Origin: Cellulomonas endophytica
GTDB lineage: Bacteria; Actinomycetota; Actinomycetes; Actinomycetales; Cellulomonadaceae
Assembly (NCBI RefSeq): GCF_004123805.1
Contig: NZ_RWJX01000008.1
Coordinates: 1-64,000, forward strand
Length of the DNA: 64,000 nucleotides
Reading direction: 5' to 3'
The notes below the pieces were generated by a model. It was not told the origin of the DNA, ran no database searches, and saw only the letters and a program-made list of their open reading frames with translations. This document shows positions 1-7,135 of the stretch, piece by piece. The translations under genes and the position numbers were made by a program. The number at the start of each line of letters is the position of its first letter. Position 1 is the stretch's first letter.

Positions 1-1
1 C

Positions 2-223
2 GCGGAGGAGCTCGTCACGGACTCCGTGTCCCGGTGGCTGCGCGTGCTGGAGCCGGTGGCGGAGCGGCTGGGGTGCGCCGCGGAGCTCGACGCCGTGCGC
101 GTCGTCCTGCGCAAGGGCGCCTCGTACCAGCGCCAGCGGGCCGTGGCCCGGCGGCACGCGGGGCAGCTGCGGCCCGTGGTCGAGCACCTCGTCGCCGAGC
201 GGCGGGCCGGCCGCCCCCTCTGA
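2..223 (+). CDS. Probable carboxylate-amine ligase (YbdK/GCS2 family), C-terminal end only
   Basis: Only the last 73 codons are present; the reading frame is open from base 2 and the start lies outside the window. The tail contains an ARG-like segment ([18 protein letters not shown], about residues 36-53 of the visible part) that resembles the conserved RGTGAARQR segment near the C-terminus of YbdK-type glutamate-cysteine ligase 2 family enzymes, which make an amide bond between glutamate and an amine such as cysteine. No catalytic ATP-grasp-like residues are visible because that part is missing. The call rests on this tail alone; an unrelated protein with a similar tail cannot be excluded. 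Confidence 0.5.
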   Translation, partial: AEELVTDSVSRWLRVLEPVAERLGCAAELDAVRVVLRKGASYQRQRAVARRHAGQLRPVVEHLVAERRAGRPL

Positions 224-260
224 CGCGCGCCCGGGGGACGGCCGGGCGACGATGGCGAGC

Positions 261-1154
261 ATGACCGACCAGCTGACCTTCACCGACCCCACCACCCGCT
301 TCCGCACGGAGGGCTACCCCGAGCAGCAGCAGGACGGCCCCGGCCTCGAGCAGGACCTGGCCGTCCGCGCCGACGACGGCCGCGACTCCTACCGCGGCAC
401 CGGCCGGCTCGTCGGCCGCAAGGCGCTGGTCACCGGCGGCGACTCCGGCATCGGCCGCGCGGTGGCGATCGCCTTCGCCCGGGAGGGCGCGGACCTCGTC
501 CTGTCCTACCTGCCGGAGGAGCAGCCGGACGCGGAGGAGGTGGCCGCGATCGTCCGTGCCGAGGGCCGCACCGTCGTGCTCGCGCCCGGCGACCTGACGG
601 ACGAGACGTACGCGCGCGGCCTCGTGCACCGGGCGCTGGAGGAGCTGGGCGGGCTGGACACCCTCGCCCTCGTCGCCGGCAAGCAGCAGGCGGTGGAGGA
701 CATCGCCGACCTCAGCTCCGCCCAGTTCGACGAGACGTTCCGCACGAACGTCTACGCCATGTTCTGGACGATCCAGGAGGCCGTGCCGCACCTGCCCCCG
801 GGCTCGAGCATCATCACGACGAGCTCGATCCAGGCGTACGACCCGTCGCCGATCCTCGTGGACTACGCGACGACGAAGGCCGCCATCAACACGCTGAGCA
901 AGGCGCTGGCCGGCCAGCTCGCGCCGAAGGGCATCCGCGTCAACGTCGTGGCCCCGGGCCCGGTGTGGACCCCCCTGCAGACGGCCGGCGGGCAGCCGCC
1001 GGAGAAGCTGCCCGAGTTCGGGAAGCAGACCCCGCTGGGCCGCGCCGGGCAGCCCGTCGAGATGGCGCCCGCGTACGTGTTCCTCGCCTCGCCCGAGTCG
1101 AGCTACGTCTCCGGCGAGACGCTCAACGCGAACGGCGGCTCCCCGACGCCCTGA
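261..1154 (+). CDS. SDR family oxidoreductase, YhdG/GSP39-like
   Basis: Protein of 297 residues, a classical short-chain dehydrogenase/reductase with an N-terminal extension of about 50 residues typical of the general-stress SDR group (PxQxQxxPGxxxxMxPxPD-like start, [18 protein letters not shown]). The NAD(P)-binding motif TGGDSGIG is near residue 55, a serine pair in ITTSSIQAY and the YATTK catalytic Tyr-Lys pair follow near residues 190-207. Substrate is unknown; the group is usually NADPH- or NAD-dependent and stress related. I prefer the ATG at 261 to the one at 252, because GACGAT at 248-253 sits exactly 7 bases before 261 like a leaderless -10 box and would overlap the earlier ATG. It is convergent with tsaD, with a short GC-rich dyad at 1171-1190 between them. 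Confidence 0.88.
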   Translation: MTDQLTFTDPTTRFRTEGYPEQQQDGPGLEQDLAVRADDGRDSYRGTGRLVGRKALVTGGDSGIGRAVAIAFAREGADLVLSYLPEEQPDAEEVAAIVRAEGRTVVLAPGDLTDETYARGLVHRALEELGGLDTLALVAGKQQAVEDIADLSSAQFDETFRTNVYAMFWTIQEAVPHLPPGSSIITTSSIQAYDPSPILVDYATTKAAINTLSKALAGQLAPKGIRVNVVAPGPVWTPLQTAGGQPPEKLPEFGKQTPLGRAGQPVEMAPAYVFLASPESSYVSGETLNANGGSPTP

Positions 1155-1190
1155 GGCCGTCGCCGTCCCGGCCCGCCTCCGGCGGAGGGC

Positions 1191-2267
1191 TCAGACGAGG
1201 ACCTGCGTGAGCGGCATCGTCGAGTCCACGCCCAGGTCGAGCCGGGACGGCGGCAGGTCGCGCGCGACCACGGCGGACCCGAGCGCCGCGATCATCGCGC
1301 CGTTGTCCGTGCAGAACCGGATGGGCGGGATGCGCAGCTCCACGCCGGCCGCGGCCGCCCGCTCGGTCATGAGGTCGCGGAGCTGGCTGTTGGCCGAGAA
1401 GCCCCCGCCCACGACGAGCGTGCCGACACCGAGGCGCTCGCACGCCGCGAGCGTCTTGGCCGTGAGCACGTCGGCGACCGCGGCGGCGAAGGAGGCGGCG
1501 ACGTCGGGCAGGGGGATCGCCTGCCCGGCGTCCTCGCGCGCCTCCACCCAGCGGGCGACGGCCGTCTTGAGGCCGGAGAAGGAGAAGTCGAGGGCGTGGG
1601 CCGCCTGGTCCTTCGGCGCCGTGAGCCCGCGCGGGAAGCGGATCGCCCCCGGGTCGCCCTCGCGCGCGAGCCGGTCGATGTGGGGACCGCCCGGGTAGGG
1701 CAGGCCGAGCAGCCGCCCGACCTTGTCGAACGCCTCGCCCGCGGCGTCGTCGAGCGTCGAGCCCAGCTCGGTGACCCGGACCGTGTCCTCGACGAGGAGC
1801 AGGCTCGAGTGCCCGCCGGAGACCACGAGCGCCAGGACGCGCTCGGGGAAGGCGCCGTGCACGAGCTCGTCCACGACGGCGTGCCCGACGACGTGGTTGA
1901 CGCCGTACAGGGGCTTGCCCAGGGCGAGCGCGAGGGCCTTCGCCGCGGACGTGCCGACCGTCAGGGGGCCGACGAGGCCCGGCCCGGCCGTGACCGCGAT
2001 CGCGTCGACGTCGGACAGCGCGACGCCGGCGCCGTCGAGGGCGCGCTCGACCGTCGGCACCATCGCCTCGAGGTGGGCGCGGGAGGCGATCTCCGGGATG
2101 ATCCCGCCGAACCGCGCGTGCTCGTCGACGGAGCTGGCCACCGCGTCGACGAGGAGCTGGCGCCCCCGGACGAGGGCGACCCCGGTCTCGTCGCAGGAGG
2201 TCTCGATGCCGAGGACCAGCGGGGCGGAGGTGTCGGGGGCGGGGCTCGCGGCGGGCGTCTCGGGCAC
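1191..2267 (-). CDS. tsaD: tRNA N6-threonylcarbamoyladenosine (t6A) synthase subunit TsaD
   Basis: Protein of 358 residues. TsaD transfers the threonylcarbamoyl group from threonylcarbamoyl-AMP to A37 of ANN-decoding tRNAs, working with TsaB and TsaE, both encoded about 2-3 kb away on the same strand. Visible motifs are ETSCDETG (residues 22-29), the metal-ligand pair in NHVVGH (HxxxH; many homologs read HMEGH), SGGHSSL, the SFSGLKTA block and the CTDNGAM aspartate near the end. The frame stays open far upstream, but family homology starts at about residue 15, and GTG at 2267 has TATCCT 7 bases upstream, so this is chosen as the start. It is not fused to its neighbours and is divergent from a nitroreductase. 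Confidence 0.95.
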   Translation of the reverse strand: MPETPAASPAPDTSAPLVLGIETSCDETGVALVRGRQLLVDAVASSVDEHARFGGIIPEIASRAHLEAMVPTVERALDGAGVALSDVDAIAVTAGPGLVGPLTVGTSAAKALALALGKPLYGVNHVVGHAVVDELVHGAFPERVLALVVSGGHSSLLLVEDTVRVTELGSTLDDAAGEAFDKVGRLLGLPYPGGPHIDRLAREGDPGAIRFPRGLTAPKDQAAHALDFSFSGLKTAVARWVEAREDAGQAIPLPDVAASFAAAVADVLTAKTLAACERLGVGTLVVGGGFSANSQLRDLMTERAAAAGVELRIPPIRFCTDNGAMIAALGSAVVARDLPPSRLDLGVDSTMPLTQVLV

Positions 2268-2274
2268 GACGCCC

Positions 2275-2280
2275 AGGATA
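2275..2280 (-). promoter_or_regulatory. Leaderless -10 box of tsaD
   Basis: On the minus strand TATCCT stands 7 bases before the tsaD GTG. No ribosome binding site is visible between them, so transcription is predicted to begin at or next to the start codon. No convincing -35 box is seen. Confidence 0.5.
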
Positions 2281-2345
2281 GGAGCGTCGGCGGTCGGGCC
2301 CGCGCGCTGTCGCCGCGCCGGGGTGACCGCCGTCACGCCAGCACG

Positions 2346-2388
2346 TGGGACGTCCCAGGAATCCTGGCGAGGTCGTTGAGCGTTCAAC
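2346..2388. promoter_or_regulatory. Cluster of three dyad symmetries between tsaD and the nitroreductase gene
   Basis: TGGGACGTCCCA (2346-2357) is a perfect 12-bp palindrome. CCAGGA-A-TCCTGG (2355-2367) is a perfect 6+6 dyad around one base. GTTGA-GCGT-TCAAC (2375-2388) is a 5+5 dyad ending 5 bases before the nitroreductase ATG. The last resembles TTGA-N-TCAA operators bound by winged-helix regulators of the MarR/HxlR type, but no such regulator gene is adjacent. Operator function is inferred. Confidence 0.4.
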
Positions 2389-2393
2389 CGCCC

Positions 2394-3053
2394 ATGACGA
2401 CCGAGACCTCCTCGCTCCCCGACCTCGACCCGACCCTCGACCTGTCGTTCGACGACGGCGCGCTCGTGGTGCCGGACGACGTCGCGGACCTGATGTTCCG
2501 CTCCGCCCGCACGGTGAGCGACTTCACGGACGAGCCCGTCACCGACGCCCAGCTCGAGGCCGTGCACGACCTCGTGAAGTGGGGCCCGACGGCCCTCAAC
2601 ACGACGCCGATGCGCCTGCTCGTCGTGCGCAGCCCCGAGGCCCGCGCGCGCCTCGCGCGCCACATGGCCGAGGGCAACCGGCAGCGGGTCCTGGACGCAC
2701 CGCTGACGCTCGTCGTCGCCGCCGACCCCGCCTTCCACCGGCACCTGCCGACGCTCCTGCCGCACGCCCCGGGCAAGGCGGAGGAGCTCGAGCCCGCCGT
2801 CGAGGCGCGCGAGGCGATGGCACGCACGAACACCCTCCTGCAGGCCGGCTACCTCATCCTCGGCCTGCGGGCTGCGGGCCTGGCCTCGGGCGCCATGGGC
2901 GGGCTGGACGCCGCCGGGGTCGACGCCGAGTTCTTCGCGGCGTCCGGCTGGCGCACCCTGCTCGTGCTCAACGTCGGCCACGCCCGCGGCGAGGGCACCC
3001 ACCGGCCGCGCGCGCCGCGCCTGGGCTGGGGGACGGTCTCCGCCGCGGTCTGA
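2394..3053 (+). CDS. Nitroreductase family protein, RutE/malonic-semialdehyde-reductase-like
   Basis: Protein of 219 residues. An FMN-dependent nitroreductase fold is indicated by the arginine-rich start of the first FMN-binding helix ([15 protein letters not shown], residues 32-46), the [16 protein letters not shown] segment near residue 65, and the C-terminal [15 protein letters not shown] segment that contacts FMN. These features are closest to the RutE/HadB group (about 196 residues), which reduces malonic semialdehyde in pyrimidine breakdown. No rut genes are nearby, so the physiological substrate is open. The ATG at 2394 is chosen because the upstream open frame runs antisense through tsaD. 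It is divergent from tsaD across a region with three dyads and convergent with the sulfurtransferase gene. Confidence 0.85.
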   Translation: MTTETSSLPDLDPTLDLSFDDGALVVPDDVADLMFRSARTVSDFTDEPVTDAQLEAVHDLVKWGPTALNTTPMRLLVVRSPEARARLARHMAEGNRQRVLDAPLTLVVAADPAFHRHLPTLLPHAPGKAEELEPAVEAREAMARTNTLLQAGYLILGLRAAGLASGAMGGLDAAGVDAEFFAASGWRTLLVLNVGHARGEGTHRPRAPRLGWGTVSAAV

Positions 3054-3072
3054 GGCCGGACCGCCCCGGACG

Positions 3073-3978
3073 TCAGGCCGGTCGCCCGGGCCTCGCGCCC
3101 GTGGCGGCCGGCCGCGCCGCGTCGGCGGACCACTGCGACCACGAGCCCGGGTACAGGGCCGCCTCGACGCCGAGGGTCGCCAGCGCCGCCACCGTGTGCG
3201 CGGCGGTCACGCCCGAGCCGCAGTACACCGCGACGGGGCCGGCGTCGGCGTGCGGGCCGAGCCGGGCGCGCAGCTCCGCCTCCGGGCGGAAGCGGCCGTC
3301 GGGCCCCAGCAGGTCGGCCGTGGGCGCGCTGAGGGCCCCTGGCACGTGCCCGGCGCGCGGGTCGACCGGCTCGCTCTCGCCGCGGTAGCGCTCGCCGGCA
3401 CGGGCATCGAGCAGCACGCCGTGCGTCGGCCACGCCGCGGCGCCGTCGGCGTCGACCGTCGGCAGGCCGCCGCCGGAGAGCACGACGTCGCCCGGCTCGG
3501 GCACGACGGCCCCCGCCTCCAGCGGCAGGCCCGCCGCCGTCCACGCCGCCAGCCCGCCGTCGAGGAGGCGCACGTCGCGCACGCCCGCCCAGCGCAGCAG
3601 CCACCAGGCACGGGCCGCCGCGAGGCCGCCGGTCGCGTCGTAGGCCACGACGCCCCGCCCCGCGCGCACGCCCCACCGGCGCGCCGCCGCCTCGAGGGCG
3701 GCGACGTCGGGCAGCGGGTGCCGGCCACCCTCGGCCGTCGGCGGGGCGGACAGCTCCGTCGGGAGGTCGACGAAGACCGCGCCCGGCAGGTGGCCGGCGA
3801 GGTGCTGCTCGCGGCCGTCGTCCCGGCCGAGCACCCACCGGACGTCGAGGAGGACCGGCGGCTCGTCGCCGGCGAGGGCGGCGGCCAGCGCCCCGGGGGT
3901 GACGAGGACCTCCGCGCGGGCGTGGGTGCCGGCATCGGCGCGGGCGTGGGTGCGCGCGCCCGTGCCGCCGGGGCTCAC
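3073..3978 (-). CDS. Thiosulfate/3-mercaptopyruvate sulfurtransferase (two rhodanese domains)
   Basis: Protein of 301 residues with two rhodanese domains. The N-terminal domain (about 24-155) has lost its cysteine (VVAYDATGG, Asp114 at that place), as is usual. The C-terminal domain carries the active loop CGSGVTA with Cys253. CGSGV/T is the loop type of 3-mercaptopyruvate sulfurtransferase, whereas thiosulfate-specific rhodaneses read CRKGVT, so mercaptopyruvate is the likelier donor. The enzyme forms a cysteine persulfide and passes the sulfur to acceptors such as thiols or cyanide. GTG at 3978 overlaps the rimI stop by GTGA, which implies translational coupling. The first 22 residues are an alanine/histidine/threonine-rich low-complexity lead. 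Confidence 0.9.
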   Translation of the reverse strand: MSPGGTGARTHARADAGTHARAEVLVTPGALAAALAGDEPPVLLDVRWVLGRDDGREQHLAGHLPGAVFVDLPTELSAPPTAEGGRHPLPDVAALEAAARRWGVRAGRGVVAYDATGGLAAARAWWLLRWAGVRDVRLLDGGLAAWTAAGLPLEAGAVVPEPGDVVLSGGGLPTVDADGAAAWPTHGVLLDARAGERYRGESEPVDPRAGHVPGALSAPTADLLGPDGRFRPEAELRARLGPHADAGPVAVYCGSGVTAAHTVAALATLGVEAALYPGSWSQWSADAARPAATGARPGRPA

Positions 3979-4472
3979 GACCGGCCCGCCGGGACGTCGG
4001 CCGCGCGGACGGGCCGCAGCCGCATCGTGTACGCGTCGATGCCGCCGGGGTAGTAGTTGCGCCGCACGCCGAGCCGCTCGAAGCCGAGCGAGGCGTACAG
4101 GTGCTGCGCGGGCAGGTTGTCCACGCGGACCTCGAGGAGGAGCGTCTGCGCCCCCAGCACGGCGGAGCGCTCGACGAGCGCCGTGAGCAGCCGGCGGCCG
4201 ACGCCGCGGTTCTGGTGCGTGCGGGCGGTCGCGATGGTCATGACCTGCGCGTCGTCGCCGTCGAACCAGAGCCCGGCGTAGCCGACCACGAGGCCACCGG
4301 CCGCGCCGTCGAGGTCGACCGCCGCCAGGTACTCGCGGCCCTCCGTGACGAGCTCGGCGGCCATGGACGTCCGCGACCACGCGGTGGCGCCGAAGAGGTC
4401 GGCCTCGAGCTCCATCACCCGGTCGAGGTCCGCGGGCACGAGGGGGCGCAGGACGGTCACCTGCTCGCTCAC
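3975..4472 (-). CDS. rimI: Ribosomal-protein-S18-alanine N-acetyltransferase RimI
   Basis: GNAT acetyltransferase of 165 residues. The acetyl-CoA pyrophosphate loop is QNRGVGRRLL near residue 88, preceded by the strand ending MTIATART. LLLEVRVDNLPAQHLYASLGFE near 110-132 is the usual motif B region with the catalytic Tyr further on (RRNYYPGGIDAYTM). RimI acetylates the N-terminal alanine of S18. In actinobacteria it commonly sits between tsaB and tsaD, as here, and may act on other proteins. GTG at 4472 overlaps the tsaB stop by GTGA and its own stop overlaps the sulfurtransferase start in the same way. Confidence 0.92.
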   Translation of the reverse strand: MSEQVTVLRPLVPADLDRVMELEADLFGATAWSRTSMAAELVTEGREYLAAVDLDGAAGGLVVGYAGLWFDGDDAQVMTIATARTHQNRGVGRRLLTALVERSAVLGAQTLLLEVRVDNLPAQHLYASLGFERLGVRRNYYPGGIDAYTMRLRPVRAADVPAGRS

Positions 4473-5179
4473 GCGAGCACCCGCTTCCGGGACGCCGCCG
4501 GGACCGCGTCGGGACGGCGCAGGTAGAGCGGCTCGCCCGGCTGCCCGAGCCCCGCGGCGGCACGCCGCACCGCCAGGCGGGCGAGGGCGGCGGGGTCGGG
4601 GTCGAGCAGGGCCGTGTCGAGCGCGGCCGGGTCGCCGAGCCGCTCGGCGAGGGCGGGGTGCAGCAGCGCGCCCCGCCCGACGACGCGCACGCCGTCGGCG
4701 AGGTCGGCCACGAGGTCCTCGGCCGGCCCGACCCCCGGGGCCCGGACCTCGACGAGGCCGGCCGTGGCGGGGTCGTCCGTCGCCGCCCGCCGGTAGAGCG
4801 CGCTGTAGACCTCGCGCCGGCGGGCGTCCGTCACGACGAGGACCACGTCCGCGGCCGGGTCCGCCTCGAGCGCGCGGAGGGCGAGCGCCTCCGTGCTGGG
4901 CACCCCGTGCAGCGGCACGCCGAGGGCGAGCGCGAGCGCGCGGGCGGTGACGAGCCCGACCCGCAGCCCGGTGAACGGCGCCGGGCCCGTCCCGGCGACG
5001 ACGGCCGTCAGCGCGGCGGGCGTCGTGCCCGCGGCCGCGAGCAGCTCGGCGACGAGGGGCGCGAGCCGCTCGGCGTGGTGGCGCTGCTCGGGGACGGAGC
5101 CGGCGGCGAGGGCGACGCCGGCGCCGTCGGTCACGGCGACGGCGACGGCCGCGGAGGTGTCGAGGGCGAGGAGGGGCAC
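4469..5179 (-). CDS. tsaB: t6A biosynthesis protein TsaB
   Basis: Protein of 236 residues in the ASKHA fold. The start LLALDTSAAVAVAV (residues 3-16), GTGPAPFTGLRVGLVTARALA near 65-85 and the glycine-rich VVGRGALLHP segment identify TsaB, the non-catalytic partner that binds and stabilises TsaD. GTG at 5179 is 4 bases from the tsaE stop and homology starts at residue 3, so the long upstream open frame is ignored. It is the fourth gene of the minus-strand train nnr-alr-tsaE-tsaB-rimI-sulfurtransferase. Confidence 0.93.
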   Translation of the reverse strand: MPLLALDTSAAVAVAVTDGAGVALAAGSVPEQRHHAERLAPLVAELLAAAGTTPAALTAVVAGTGPAPFTGLRVGLVTARALALALGVPLHGVPSTEALALRALEADPAADVVLVVTDARRREVYSALYRRAATDDPATAGLVEVRAPGVGPAEDLVADLADGVRVVGRGALLHPALAERLGDPAALDTALLDPDPAALARLAVRRAAAGLGQPGEPLYLRRPDAVPAASRKRVLA

Positions 5180-5183
5180 CGGC

Positions 5184-5888
5184 TCAGCCTGCCACCGGAG
5201 CGGCGCCGTCCGCGCCGCCGTCCGCGCCGTCGTCGCCCACGCCGCCCCTCCGGCCGTCGTCCTCGTCGACGGGCTCCCCGGGCAGCGGCACGCCCGCCCA
5301 CCGCGCACCGACGGGGCGCAGCGTCGCCGTGCGGACGCCGGCGGCACCGTCCTCGTCGTCGGGGTCGCGGTCCGCCGCCGGTGCCGCGCCCGCACCGCCG
5401 CGCGGCCGCTCGATCGCCACCTCGAGCCGGTCCTGCGCCAGCCCCTCGACCCAGCCGCTCCCCCACTCGACGACCGTCACCGACTCCTTGAGCGAGGCGT
5501 CCAGGTCCAGGGCGTCGATCTCGTCGAGGGAGCCGATCCGGTACGCGTCGACGTGGACGAGCGACGGCCCGCGGCGGCCGTCCGGGCCGGGCAGCGCGGG
5601 CTGCACCCGGGCGATGGTGAACGTCGGCGAGACCACGGCGCCGCGGACGCCGAGGCCGGCGCCGATCCCCTGGGTCAGGGTCGTCTTGCCGGCGCCCAGG
5701 CCGCCGGTCAGGACGACGAGGTCCCCCGCGCGCAGCACCGCGGCGAGCGCACGCCCCAGCCCGCGCGTGGCCTCGGCGTCGGGCAGCACGACGCGGCGCG
5801 TCGCCGCGCCCGTCCCGGCGCCGCTCACCGGGCCGGTCGTCGGGCCGGTCGTCGGGCCGGTCGCCGGGCCGGTCGTCGGGCCGGTCAC
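5184..5888 (-). CDS. tsaE: t6A biosynthesis ATPase TsaE
   Basis: P-loop ATPase of 234 residues; typical TsaE is about 150. The Walker A motif GGLGAGKTT is near residue 55, VVSPTFT and LVHVDAYRI follow, and VVEWGSGW near 130 is the conserved tryptophan-containing block. TsaE drives turnover of the TsaB-TsaD complex. The first 20 or so residues are a TGPTTGPATGP repeat encoded by 12-bp tandem units that include the GTG start. The C-terminus carries about 70 extra acidic, glycine/alanine-rich residues. GTG at 5888 overlaps the alr stop by GTGA. A start inside the repeat or after it, nearer VVLPDAEATRG, remains possible. Confidence 0.9.
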   Translation of the reverse strand: MTGPTTGPATGPTTGPTTGPVSGAGTGAATRRVVLPDAEATRGLGRALAAVLRAGDLVVLTGGLGAGKTTLTQGIGAGLGVRGAVVSPTFTIARVQPALPGPDGRRGPSLVHVDAYRIGSLDEIDALDLDASLKESVTVVEWGSGWVEGLAQDRLEVAIERPRGGAGAAPAADRDPDDEDGAAGVRTATLRPVGARWAGVPLPGEPVDEDDGRRGGVGDDGADGGADGAAPVAG

Positions 5889-5889
5889 C
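5830..5889. repeat. Five tandem 12-bp units at the alr/tsaE junction
   Basis: Units of GGGCCGGTCGTC occur five times in a row (starts 5830, 5842, 5854, 5866, 5878), with single changes in units 3 and 5. The unit length is a multiple of three, so copy-number change keeps tsaE in frame. The last unit holds both the alr stop and the tsaE start. Confidence 0.9.
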
Positions 5890-7135
5890 GGGCCGCTCCC
5901 GCCGCGACGGGCACGGCCGGGGCTGCGGCCTCGGCGTCGGCGTCGGCCACGGGCGCAGGTGCCGGCACGCCCGCGGTGCCGACGTGCACGCGCGGCACCC
6001 GGGCGCCCAGGCGCGTGACGATCTCGTAGCCGATCGTGCCGGCGGCGCGCGCCCAGTCCTCCGCGGTGGGACCGCCGTCCGCGCCCGTCCCGAACAGCTC
6101 GACGCGGTCCCCGGCGACCTCCGTCGCACCCGGGCCGAGGTCGACGACGACCTGGTCCATGCACACGCGCCCGGCCACGCCGAGCCGGCGCCCGCCGACG
6201 AGCAGGGGCCCGCCGGGCCGCTCGGCCGTGCCGGAGGCGTGCCGCGGCAGCCCGTCGGCGTACCCGAGCGGCACGACGCCGACCACGGTGTCCCGGGGGG
6301 TGACGTAGTGGTGCCCGTAGGAGACCCCGTGCCCGGCGGGCAGCCGCTTCACGGTGGCGAGGTCCGCCTCGAGCGTGAGCGCGGGCGTCAGCCCCTCGCA
6401 CGCGGGGTCGACCGTGCCGGGCGCGGGCGACAGCCCGTAGAGCGCGATCCCGGGCCGGACGAGGTCCAGGTGCGTCGCGGGGTGCAGCAGCAGGCCGGCC
6501 GAGTTCGCCAGGTGCCGGACCTCGAACCGGGCACCGGCCCGCTCCGCCGCGTCCGCCGACGCCCGGAGCACGGCGAGCTGCTCCGCCGTGACCGGGTTCC
6601 CCGGCTCGTCGGCGGCGGCGAGGTGCGACCAGAGGCCGACCGCGCGCAGGGCGCCCTCGGCCTCCGCCCGCAGGACCGCCGGCAGCAGCGCGGCGAGGGC
6701 GTCGGGGGTCAGGCCGTTGCGGCCCAGCCCCGTGTCGACCTTGAGGTGCACCCGGGCCGTGCGCCCGGTCGCCCGCGCCGCCGCGACGACCGCGTCGAGC
6801 GCCCAGGGCGCCGCCACCGAGACGTCGACGTCGGCCTCGAGGAGGTCGGCCATGGGGACGCCCGGGGCGTGCAGCCACGTGAGCAGCCGCGGGGCCGTGA
6901 CGCCGGCGGCCCGCAGCGCGAGGGCCTCGCCGGCCTGGGCCACGCCCAGCCAGGTGGCACCCCCGGCCACCGCCGCCCGGGCCGCCGGCACGAGGCCGTG
7001 GCCGTAGGCGTCGGCCTTGACGACGGCCATGAGCTGGCCGGAGGGGGCCCGGGCGGCGAGGGCCCGGGTGTTGGCGGCGAGGGCGTCGAGGTCCACCACC
7101 GCGCGGACGGGGCTGTAGGCGGTCGGGTCGCTCAC
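5885..7135 (-). CDS. alr: Alanine racemase
   Basis: PLP enzyme of 416 residues that interconverts L- and D-alanine for peptidoglycan. The PLP lysine is Lys40 in VVKADAYGHG, the first TIM-barrel block. HLANSAG and RPGIALYG are conserved barrel segments, and the second catalytic base is the tyrosine in HGVSYGHHY of the C-terminal beta domain, followed by GRVCMDQ. The last 25 residues are an alanine/proline/valine tail. GTG at 7135 overlaps the nnr stop by GTGA. Alr next to tsaE-tsaB-rimI is a common actinobacterial arrangement. Confidence 0.96.
   Translation of the reverse strand: MSDPTAYSPVRAVVDLDALAANTRALAARAPSGQLMAVVKADAYGHGLVPAARAAVAGGATWLGVAQAGEALALRAAGVTAPRLLTWLHAPGVPMADLLEADVDVSVAAPWALDAVVAAARATGRTARVHLKVDTGLGRNGLTPDALAALLPAVLRAEAEGALRAVGLWSHLAAADEPGNPVTAEQLAVLRASADAAERAGARFEVRHLANSAGLLLHPATHLDLVRPGIALYGLSPAPGTVDPACEGLTPALTLEADLATVKRLPAGHGVSYGHHYVTPRDTVVGVVPLGYADGLPRHASGTAERPGGPLLVGGRRLGVAGRVCMDQVVVDLGPGATEVAGDRVELFGTGADGGPTAEDWARAAGTIGYEIVTRLGARVPRVHVGTAGVPAPAPVADADAEAAAPAVPVAAGAAR

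Noticed and set aside
1191-3002. tsaD extended to 603 residues
   Set aside because: The first 245 residues would be antisense to the nitroreductase; TsaD homology begins just after the GTG at 2267, which also has a -10 box.
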